Assembly: GCA_023428805.1 (NCBI GenBank)
Contig: JAEYWW010000045.1
Span: 1-5,291 of the forward strand
Source: Armatimonadota bacterium
GTDB lineage: Bacteria; Armatimonadota; Fimbriimonadia; Fimbriimonadales; Fimbriimonadaceae
Direction: 5' to 3'
Length of the DNA stretch: 5,291 nt
The translations under genes were made by a program, and so were the position numbers. Shown one piece after another: positions 1 through 5,225 of this stretch (position 1 is its first letter; the number at the start of each line of letters is the position of its first letter). Under the pieces are notes generated by a model that saw only the letters and a list, made by a program, of their open reading frames with translations, did not search any database and was not told the DNA's origin.

Positions 1-809
1 CGCAGCATCTGATCCGCGAAGCATCCTTCCAAGGAAAGGCGAAGAAGTTCGGCTTCATCGTTCCAACCCCCACAGTGCCCACCGTCGCAGAGGCAAAGAA
101 CGAGGTCTTTTCGCATCTCATGAAATATGTCCAATCCTCGCCGATGGGAGGTGCTCTTGGAGGATCCGGATTGCCCACCCTGAGATACAAGCCTAAGCCA
201 GTCGAAGTCATCGCGACATATGAAGTGGGAGATTATGAAGCAACTGTCCTCAAAGCTGCGGAAGGAGAGGCGGTTCATAAGTGGCTGAAGGACAACCGAT
301 TTGACACAACCGAGGCGCAGGCGACCTGGCTGGATGGATACGCAAGGCGAAGCTGGTATTTCACTGCCATCAAGTTCGCCAAGGAAGCCAAGCAAGGCGA
401 TCAAACCCACGCCATCCGGATTTCCTGGAAAACCGACAAGCCGTTCCACCCGTTCAGCATGCCACGCGACGCCTGGCCCAAGAATGGAAAGAAGTCAATG
501 GCACTCTTCTTTTTGACAACGGGCTACCCGGCGGCGCGGTACGCCGGGACAGAAATTCCTTGGGAAGCCACGCGATACTCGGCGGCCCAACTCAACAAGA
601 AATCGCTCGACGATCTGGCCGCACAAGCGGGCATTGATCGGTCGTTGCTCCCGGTCGAAGAGGCTCAGATGACCCCGTTCATCAACACCGACAACGCGGC
701 GGGATTTGGGAGAGATGTCGAGTTTTCCGTGACGTTGCCGAATATCAACATTGCCAAATCTGACAGCCAACTCAGCCTGTCACGACTTTTCCAGCCGTTA
801 ATAAGATGA
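1..809 (+). CDS. DUF2330-family protein, 3' part (5' end outside window)
   Basis: The frame is open from the first complete codon (base 3) to the TGA at 807-809, giving 268 visible residues. A GTG at 75 could be called as the start, but the 24 codons before it read as family sequence (QHLIREASFQ, then GFIVPTPTVPTV at visible residues 17-28). I therefore treat the gene as truncated by the window edge, with its N-terminus missing. The assignment rests on the DUF2330 pattern as I remember it: an L-I-x-x-A-x-F strand, an aromatic-x-V-P-x-P-x-x-P motif, then V-x-V-I with a VGDYEATVL strand (residues 75-83), a K-W-L helix (93-95), a YARRSWYF strand (113-120), and an I-R-I-S-W block leading to a P-F-H-P-F turn (147-151). 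Family members are usually exported bacterial proteins of unknown biochemical function. The signal peptide, if present, would lie outside the window, and no membrane segment is visible in this part. The stop overlaps the next gene's start (ATGA), so the two are probably co-translated. Family assignment is fairly sure; function is unknown. Confidence 0.8.
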   Translation, partial: QHLIREASFQGKAKKFGFIVPTPTVPTVAEAKNEVFSHLMKYVQSSPMGGALGGSGLPTLRYKPKPVEVIATYEVGDYEATVLKAAEGEAVHKWLKDNRFDTTEAQATWLDGYARRSWYFTAIKFAKEAKQGDQTHAIRISWKTDKPFHPFSMPRDAWPKNGKKSMALFFLTTGYPAARYAGTEIPWEATRYSAAQLNKKSLDDLAAQAGIDRSLLPVEEAQMTPFINTDNAAGFGRDVEFSVTLPNINIAKSDSQLSLSRLFQPLIR

Positions 810-1243
810 GTGAATCCAAAGGCAGCGGCCCCAGGTGGCTGGTCGGCACAGCGGTTGGGTCTGGCAGTGTCATCGGACTGCTGGTGATCGGATGGTTGAG
901 CCTGCCAGTAGAAAATAAGGGTTCAGATTTGACACTGAGAGCAAGACCTGCCTCCTTCTTCAGCTCCGAAATCCATGTCACGATCGCGAACAACACACTC
1001 CATCATCTTGATCGAGGCACTGTCAATCAAGATTGGCCAAGCAAGATGGTTCTCTTGTACACCCACCAAGAGACCGACATTGCACCCAGAGAGCAAGTTG
1101 TGGAGAAAGTGAGCCTTCAACCAAATTCGGATACCAGAAGTGGCCTGCAAACGGTTCAAATCTTTGCTGGCGGGGAGCATTCCACAGCATCGACGGAAGT
1201 CTGGGTAATCAATTTCAACGGAAAAATCTGGGCCATCAAGTGA
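806..1243 (+). CDS. Hypothetical membrane-anchored protein, coupled to the DUF2330 gene
   Basis: This 145-residue product is one I do not recognise. The ATG at 806 overlaps the TGA of the preceding gene by four bases (ATGA), and no Shine-Dalgarno sequence is visible, so translation probably depends on ribosomes finishing the upstream gene. The N-terminus is short and polar with a positive charge (K5, R10). One hydrophobic helix follows at about residues 11-33 (start WLVGTAVGSG, rich in G, V, I and L). The remaining ~110 residues are polar with alternating beta-like stretches (EIHVTIAN at 55-62, MVLLYTHQ at 81-88, EVWVINFNGKIWAI at 131-144) and no cysteines. This fits a single-pass, N-in protein with a small beta-rich exported domain, or an uncleaved signal anchor. 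GC is about 49% over 901-1240, lower than the genes to the right. The overlap suggests it works with the DUF2330 protein, but this is inference. The stop is 3 bp from the convergent peptidase stop. Confidence 0.7.
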   Translation: MSESKGSGPRWLVGTAVGSGSVIGLLVIGWLSLPVENKGSDLTLRARPASFFSSEIHVTIANNTLHHLDRGTVNQDWPSKMVLLYTHQETDIAPREQVVEKVSLQPNSDTRSGLQTVQIFAGGEHSTASTEVWVINFNGKIWAIK

Positions 1244-1246
1244 CGG

Positions 1247-2683
1247 TCATTGCTTCGCGGGCCAGGGCCAGTTGATAGTGTTGTCGCCACTACTGGCAAT
1301 GCCTCGACCTTCCCTCTTGAATCCGGCCCGGGTCAGGAATTCATCCATCGGCAGCTCCTCGGTCGACGTCACGCATCGATCATAGATCGGCCCCAAAGCC
1401 GCCCCGCCAAACTCAACGCACAGTTCGCGCAGTCGCGAAGGAAGATAGCCCGGCTTACCGTCTTTATTCTCCTCATAGAGCTTCTTCAGCACGTCATCAA
1501 GCGACTTCTGTCCTTTCGTCTCCAGCCGGATCGCCAGATCGAGGCAGGCGCCGATCACTTTGCCTTTCTGGTAGTAGCTCACCCCTCCAAACCCCTGGCT
1601 TCCGCCTGCCTGCCACACCTTGAGGCTCGACTCTTCGGCGGAGACTTTGAGGCGCGATTGGTTGCGGAGGAAGCCCGCCCATGCACCGCCCATGTCATTC
1701 TGAAAATCCTGCTGGCTGGCCAAACCCGCCCGCAGCAGCATCACATCGGCGTAGTAGTCGCTCACGCCCTCCAGCCACCAGAGCGTGCTGACCGTCGGAG
1801 CCTTGGTGTAGTCGAACGGGCCGAGCGGCCGCTCACGGATGGTCTTGACATTGAAGGCATGGAAATACTCATGCGAGATCAGACCGGCGGCATTCGCCGC
1901 GTTCTTGGAATAGATGCCGAGCCGGGTCGAGGAAAGATGCTCCAGCCCGCCATAGCCGCCGTTGAAATCACAGAAGAAGACGTACTCGTCATACGGAAGC
2001 GAGCCGAACATCTTGAAATTCGCCTCCACGATGGGCTTTGCGACATTGGCAAACGCCTCCATATCCGCCCCGCTGGAGCTGCCGTATCCGACCATGCGAT
2101 GCTTCTTGCCGCCGACTTCAAAAGTGGCCGTCAAGAGTTTGCCCGAGAGGACAAACGGACTGTCAATGAGCTGGGTGTAGTTCTTGGCTTGGGCGATCGT
2201 AATGCCCTCGCCGAGGGTGGTTGGAAGCGCAATGGCCAGATCGCCGTAGCCGTCGTCCGTCAGAAGCTGCTGGGGCTTATTCTCGTCGCCGACGAACCAG
2301 CCCAGAACGCCCGGACCGCTGACAAACATCTCCCCTTCGCGGACTCGCAGGTTGGGAGAGAAGTTGCCCCCGCTCTCCTTCACCTTGTAGACCACCTGAT
2401 CCGCGCCGCCCTGAATCGTCCACAGATTGACGTCAGGCCCCTGCACCGCTTCAACCTCCTTTCCGTCGCGGGTGAACTTGGGTTCAACCACCATCTCCCC
2501 GTAGTTGAAAATCTCATAATCTCCCGGAGCCCACGCGGGCATTCGAAACTCGTTCGCAGGCGACTCCAACTTGACGGTCACCCGCGCCATCTTCTCGCCG
2601 GGAAGAGGAGTCACGCTGTAGAACGCCGCCTGCGAGAACGCGGAAACCGCAATGGCGGCAAGGCAGAAAATTGAGCGACGCAT
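1247..2683 (-). CDS. Secreted M61-family (glycyl aminopeptidase-like) metallopeptidase, PDZ-less
   Basis: The protein is 478 aa if started at the ATG at 2683-2681. An in-frame ATG at 2692-2690 would add only MIF. I prefer 2683 because it gives a classic signal peptide: RRS followed by a hydrophobic core (IFCLAAIAVSAF) and likely cleavage after SQA or QAA near residues 19-20. The frame stays open to 3271, but that extension runs antisense through the GNAT gene and the repeat and is not credible. An N-terminal beta domain (about 22-190) includes WAPGDYEIFNYG at 51-62. The catalytic domain has GGYGGLEHLSSTRLG (242-256), the zinc motif HEYFHAFN (271-278) and LWWLEGVSDYYAD (301-313). Predicted zinc ligands are H271, H275 and E305, with E272 as catalytic base; all are intact. 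M61 enzymes usually run about 600 aa and end in a PDZ domain. Here only about 25 residues follow the helical domain, so PDZ is absent. It probably acts as an exported zinc aminopeptidase or endopeptidase; the substrate is unknown. The GNAT gene is divergent, and the membrane-protein gene is convergent. Confidence 0.92.
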   Translation of the reverse strand: MRRSIFCLAAIAVSAFSQAAFYSVTPLPGEKMARVTVKLESPANEFRMPAWAPGDYEIFNYGEMVVEPKFTRDGKEVEAVQGPDVNLWTIQGGADQVVYKVKESGGNFSPNLRVREGEMFVSGPGVLGWFVGDENKPQQLLTDDGYGDLAIALPTTLGEGITIAQAKNYTQLIDSPFVLSGKLLTATFEVGGKKHRMVGYGSSSGADMEAFANVAKPIVEANFKMFGSLPYDEYVFFCDFNGGYGGLEHLSSTRLGIYSKNAANAAGLISHEYFHAFNVKTIRERPLGPFDYTKAPTVSTLWWLEGVSDYYADVMLLRAGLASQQDFQNDMGGAWAGFLRNQSRLKVSAEESSLKVWQAGGSQGFGGVSYYQKGKVIGACLDLAIRLETKGQKSLDDVLKKLYEENKDGKPGYLPSRLRELCVEFGGAALGPIYDRCVTSTEELPMDEFLTRAGFKREGRGIASSGDNTINWPWPAKQ

Positions 2684-2692
2684 GAAGATCAT

Positions 2693-2731
2693 GCTACCAG
2701 CGGAGCGGTTCGGCATTACAATGTATACGTT
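2693..2731. promoter_or_regulatory. Short divergent intergenic region with candidate promoter for the M61 gene
   Basis: This gap separates the divergently read peptidase and acetyltransferase genes, so their promoters must lie here or inside the neighbouring coding sequence. On the minus strand a weak sigma-70-like pair can be read: TAAACA (2750-2745), a 17-bp spacer, then TATACA (2727-2722). It would start transcription roughly 20-25 nt before the peptidase ATG. Each hexamer matches only four of six consensus bases. On the plus strand TACAAT (2717-2722) resembles a -10 box, but no acceptable -35 lies at the right distance. No strong Shine-Dalgarno sequence is visible for either gene. The promoter reading is tentative. 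Confidence 0.3.
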
Positions 2732-3139
2732 TTGGCCGACGTCGTGTTTACCGATGATCTCGCGGGCGTCGAGCCCGCCGACTTGGCCGGGTTCTTCCTT
2801 GAATGGCCGAATCCGCCATCCTTGGACACTCACCTGCGCCTTCTCCGAGGCAGCGCGCATGTGATCCTGGCGAAGGACGAGCGCAGAGTTGTCGGGTTCA
2901 TCACCGCCGTTTCCGACGGAGTGCTGAGCGCCTATATCCCCTTCCTGGAAGTCCTGCCCGACTACCGACGGCAAGGCATCGGGCGTGAACTCGTCCGCCG
3001 CATGCTCGACAAGCTCCAGAACTTTTACATGATTGATTTGACTTGCGACCCCGAGCTCCGCTCTTTCTACACCGAGTTGGGGATGCGGGCATTGACGGCG
3101 ATGAGCTTGCGGAATTACGATCATCAAAGCGGAGACTAA
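2732..3139 (+). CDS. GNAT-family N-acetyltransferase
   Basis: The product is 135 aa from a TTG start at 2732; a GTG at 2744 is the next alternative. The frame is open back to 2675 but contains no ATG, GTG or TTG between there and 2732. Homologues as I remember them begin close to the FTDDL...VEPADL segment, so little if any sequence is missing. The fold is recognisable. WPNPPS and an H-L-R-L-L-R-G-S helix (24-41) lead to beta strands HVILAK (43-48) and VVGFITAVSDGVLSAYI (53-69). Then comes LEVLPDYRRQGIGREL (72-87), which holds the acetyl-CoA pyrophosphate loop R79-x-x-G82-x-G84. The C-terminal FYTELGM (112-118) carries the usual GNAT tyrosine (Y113), and the protein ends in RNYDHQSGD. It should transfer acetyl from acetyl-CoA to an amine, probably in the cytoplasm; the acceptor cannot be told from sequence. 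It is followed after one base by the hairpin repeat, so it is probably monocistronic. Confidence 0.9.
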   Translation: MADVVFTDDLAGVEPADLAGFFLEWPNPPSLDTHLRLLRGSAHVILAKDERRVVGFITAVSDGVLSAYIPFLEVLPDYRRQGIGRELVRRMLDKLQNFYMIDLTCDPELRSFYTELGMRALTAMSLRNYDHQSGD

Positions 3140-3140
3140 A

Positions 3141-3252
3141 GTGGCATGGGCATCCTGCCCATGTGTCCCACGGGCGTCCCGCCCGTGCTTTTTGCAGTCA
3201 AGGAACCCGGGCAGGATGCCCGGGTGACTCATGGGCGAGACGCCCATGCCAC
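3141..3252. repeat. 112-bp symmetric inverted-repeat element made of four hairpins (REP/BIME-like)
   Basis: The ends are perfect 11-bp inverted repeats: GTGGCATGGGC at 3141-3151 and GCCCATGCCAC at 3242-3252. Inside are four perfect hairpins, each with a 7-bp stem and 5-nt loop: CATGGGC/GCCCATG (3145-3163, loop ATCCT), CACGGGC/GCCCGTG (3169-3187, loop GTCCC), CCCGGGC/GCCCGGG (3206-3224, loop AGGAT) and CATGGGC/GCCCATG (3230-3248, loop GAGAC). The symmetry axis is at 3196/3197, where TTG-CAGT-CAA (3192-3201) is also symmetric. The right half is an imperfect reverse complement of the left half. The inner stems differ in sequence (A:T versus C:G at the second pair) but both stay perfectly paired. 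A GTGG tetranucleotide precedes each outer hairpin when read inward, as in REP units moved by RAYT transposases. No target-site duplication is evident. It starts one base after the GNAT stop. Confidence 0.8.
3169..3193 (+). terminator. Probable rho-independent terminator of the GNAT gene
   Basis: The second hairpin of the repeat element (CACGGGC, loop GTCCC, GCCCGTG at 3169-3187) is followed by one C and then TTTTT at 3189-3193. A GC-rich stem running into a short T tract, 30 bp after the GNAT stop, is the expected form of an intrinsic terminator. The T tract is short, so efficiency may be modest. It would separate the GNAT transcript from the grpE operon. Confidence 0.6.
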
Positions 3253-3303
3253 GAGATTCCTGCCCACTCATCGGATTCCCCGCAGGTAACCTGAACCGAC
3301 CAA
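3253..3303 (+). promoter_or_regulatory. Leader region before grpE (no clear promoter or CIRCE seen)
   Basis: If the upstream hairpins end transcription, the grpE operon promoter should sit here or inside the repeat. I see no convincing -35/-10 pair. I also see no CIRCE operator (the TTAGCACTC-N9-GAGTGCTAA inverted repeat bound by HrcA) anywhere in 3140-3303. The best ribosome-binding candidate is AGGT at 3284-3287, about 16 bases before the ATG and so too far to be typical. A second in-frame ATG at 3310 does not improve the spacing. The entry records where regulation should lie, not an identified site. Confidence 0.3.
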
Positions 3304-3846
3304 ATGTCTATGGATGAACGCACGGAAGACGTTGTCAACGAGGAGTCTGGAGAACCCATCGAAGAGGCTCCCGAAGAGCAGGTGGAGGAGGTCGATCCCC
3401 GCGATGACATCATCGCCAAGCTCCACAATGAGAAGGACCAGCTTCTTCGCGCCTATGCCGAACAGCAGAACATCGCCCGTCGGCTTCGCGAACAGGGAGA
3501 ACTGGCGCGGAAATTCGCCGCCGAACCGCTCGCAAAGGAGCTTCTTCCCGTGCTCGACAACTTCGAGCGCACCCTCAAGGCCGCGCAGGACGGCGCAAGC
3601 ATGGAGTCGCTGATCGAAGGGATCAAGGCCATCGACCGCCAGTTCCGAAAAGCTCTCGAATCAGCAGGCGTCAACCGAATCGCCTCGCTGGGCGCACCCT
3701 TCGATCCCGAGGTTCACGAAGCGGCGGCTTCTCTGGAAAACCCAGACTACGACGATGAAACCGTGATCGAGGAGATCAGCGCGGGCTACACCATCCACGA
3801 CCGCGTCATCCGAGCCGCCCAGGTGGTGGTTTCGAGGAAGCCATGA
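3304..3846 (+). CDS. grpE: GrpE, nucleotide exchange factor for DnaK
   Basis: This 180-aa protein is of normal GrpE length and layout. GrpE dimers release ADP from the Hsp70 chaperone DnaK in the cytoplasm and drive its folding cycle. Residues 1-33 are acidic and disordered-looking. A long charged helix follows (about 34-75: DDIIAKLHNEKDQLLRAYAEQ...), matching the paired dimer helices. Next comes the signature segment LAKELLPVLDNFERTL (76-91), then a helical stretch ending in FRKALESAGV (114-123). The C-terminal beta-wing carries FDPEVHEAA (133-141), TVIEEISAGY (153-162) and DRVIRAAQVVVS (166-177). The start at 3304 (MSMDER) has a near neighbour at 3310 (MDER); the choice changes two residues only. 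No dnaK, dnaJ or hrcA lies within view, and the gene is instead coupled to glmM by an ATGA overlap at 3843-3846. The identification is very secure. Confidence 0.97.
   Translation: MSMDERTEDVVNEESGEPIEEAPEEQVEEVDPRDDIIAKLHNEKDQLLRAYAEQQNIARRLREQGELARKFAAEPLAKELLPVLDNFERTLKAAQDGASMESLIEGIKAIDRQFRKALESAGVNRIASLGAPFDPEVHEAAASLENPDYDDETVIEEISAGYTIHDRVIRAAQVVVSRKP
3834..3838 (+). promoter_or_regulatory. Ribosome binding site of glmM
   Basis: GAGGA lies within the last codons of grpE, and four bases separate it from the ATG at 3843. It supports that start and indicates that glmM can recruit ribosomes itself as well as through coupling to grpE. It is the clearest Shine-Dalgarno sequence in the window. 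Confidence 0.75.
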
Positions 3847-5225
3847 GCAAGAAACTTTTCGGCACCGACGGCATCCGGGGCATCGCCAATCAGCGGCTGA
3901 CTCCCGAACTTGCCTTCCAGATCGGGCAGTCCGCGGGACGCTGGATCGTGGACCAGGGGCTTCCCCGCCGCGCGGTTCTTGGACGCGACACCCGCCTTTC
4001 CGGAACCATGCTCGGCGCGGCCCTCGCCTCGGGCTTCAACTCGGCTGGAGTGGACACCACCGTTCTCGGCGTCTGCCCCACGGGCGGCGTAAGTTGGATC
4101 GCGCGAACGCAAGGCTACAGCCTCGGAGCGGTGATTTCCGCGAGCCACAACCCCGCCCCCGACAACGGAATCAAGCTGATCTCCGCCAGTGGCGCGAAAA
4201 TCAGCGACGAAGCCGAAGCCTGGATCGAATCCCAGATCGGCAACGAAGTTTGGGCGAGGCCGACGGGCGGCGATGTCGGGCGCATCAACAGCGACCGATC
4301 AGAGATTGAGCTTTATCTCGACTGGCTCGCAACCCTCTGCCCCGAGGGTCTTGAAGGCATCAAAGTCGCCGTGGACTGTTCACACGGTGCGGCTTATGAA
4401 CTCGGCCCTGAGTCGCTGCGACGGCTGGGAGCTGAGGTTCATGTCATTGGCGCAGAACCGGATGGCATGAACATCAACGAGCATGTCGGCGCGACCTCAC
4501 CGAAGACAGTTGAAGCCTTCACCAAGGAGATCGGCGCGCATATCGGCGTGGCCTACGACGGCGACGCTGACCGCGCGGTTTTCAGCGACGACCAGGGCCG
4601 CCTCATCAACGGCGACCGCATGATGGCGATTTGGTGCGCCCACTGGAAGAAGGAAGGACGCCTCAACCCCGCCGTCGCGGTCGGAACCGTGATGAGCAAC
4701 ATGGGATTTGAGGGGTATCTCAAGGACAACAGCATCCATCTCGAACGCGCCAAGGTCGGCGATAAGTACGTCAGCCAGAAACTCGTCGAACTCGGAGGAC
4801 AGATCGGCGGCGAGCAGAGCGGGCACATCATCTTCCCTTCCATCGGTCCGACCGGGGATGGACTCGTGACGGCCATCGAGCTTCTGCGTTGCCTCAAACG
4901 CGAGGGACGGACGGCGGCGAGCTTCTACGGCGACTTCGAGAACTGGCCGCAGGTTCTGATCAACCTGGAAGTCACCCATAAAGATGGTTGGGAGGAGAAC
5001 CCGGTCATCTCCGCAGTGATTGAAGACGCCGAGCTTGATCTGCGCGACAAGGGGCGCATCAATGTCCGCGCCAGCGGCACCCAGCCGATCCTGCGCGTGA
5101 TGGTCGAGTCGAGTGACCTCGCCCTTCGTGACCGATTGGCGAACCACGTCTCCGGCGCGATCCTGACCGAGCTGGGCGGACGGATTTACAGCGAAGTGGA
5201 TCTGACTTATGACTTGGGCGATTGA
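3843..5225 (+). CDS. glmM: Phosphoglucosamine mutase GlmM
   Basis: GlmM converts glucosamine-6-phosphate to glucosamine-1-phosphate, the step before GlmU on the way to UDP-GlcNAc for peptidoglycan and other envelope polymers. The length of 460 aa is normal. The N-terminus KLFGTDGIRG (4-13) is diagnostic for GlmM within the phosphohexomutases. The catalytic phosphoserine loop is ISASHNP (98-104), with S101 as the residue to be phosphorylated and DNGIK (107-111) following. The magnesium loop is DGDADR (239-244). The sugar-binding loop is GGEQSGH (322-328). The C-terminal phosphate-binding loop is RASGTQPILRVMVE (409-422). All four functional loops are present. In that last loop Q414 stands where many GlmM proteins have glutamate (SGTEP); the phosphate-contacting R, S, G and T are kept. 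The start at 3843 is fixed by the conserved N-terminus and by GAGGA just upstream. It overlaps grpE by 4 bp and the following coaX by 17 bp, so all three are probably one transcript. Confidence 0.97.
   Translation: MSKKLFGTDGIRGIANQRLTPELAFQIGQSAGRWIVDQGLPRRAVLGRDTRLSGTMLGAALASGFNSAGVDTTVLGVCPTGGVSWIARTQGYSLGAVISASHNPAPDNGIKLISASGAKISDEAEAWIESQIGNEVWARPTGGDVGRINSDRSEIELYLDWLATLCPEGLEGIKVAVDCSHGAAYELGPESLRRLGAEVHVIGAEPDGMNINEHVGATSPKTVEAFTKEIGAHIGVAYDGDADRAVFSDDQGRLINGDRMMAIWCAHWKKEGRLNPAVAVGTVMSNMGFEGYLKDNSIHLERAKVGDKYVSQKLVELGGQIGGEQSGHIIFPSIGPTGDGLVTAIELLRCLKREGRTAASFYGDFENWPQVLINLEVTHKDGWEENPVISAVIEDAELDLRDKGRINVRASGTQPILRVMVESSDLALRDRLANHVSGAILTELGGRIYSEVDLTYDLGD

Noticed and set aside
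75..77. GTG at 75 as the start of the DUF2330 gene
   Set aside because: The 24 codons before it in the same frame continue the family's conserved sequence, including the strand leading into the V-P-x-P motif, so the gene begins before the window.
1250..2674. A 474-codon plus-strand open frame covering almost the whole peptidase gene
   Set aside because: It is exactly antisense to the M61 gene, whose signal peptide and zinc motifs are unmistakable. The translation is rich in R, L, A and H with no recognisable domain, as expected of an antisense shadow in GC-rich DNA.
2652..2864. Alternative ATG-started frame (with an ATG at 2721) upstream of the acetyltransferase
   Set aside because: It is in a different frame from the GNAT motifs and shows no protein-like pattern; it overlaps the peptidase signal peptide in antisense.
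3141..3252. CRISPR array or MITE insertion
   Set aside because: Units are palindromic, unequal and separated by only a few bases, with no direct repeats and unique spacers of constant length, so it is not CRISPR. No target-site duplication flanks the 11-bp ends, so a recent transposon insertion is not supported, though a REP-like origin remains possible.
2684..3271. N-terminal extension of the M61 frame by about 196 codons
   Set aside because: The extension runs antisense through the GNAT gene and into the hairpin repeat, giving repeat-derived peptide such as HGRDARGTHGQDAHAT. The signal peptide sits internally at 2683, where the real start belongs.
3140..3303. CIRCE heat-shock operator before grpE
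   Set aside because: No GAGTGCTAA or TTAGCACTC-like arms with a 9-bp spacer are present; all inverted repeats in this stretch are the GC-rich hairpins.
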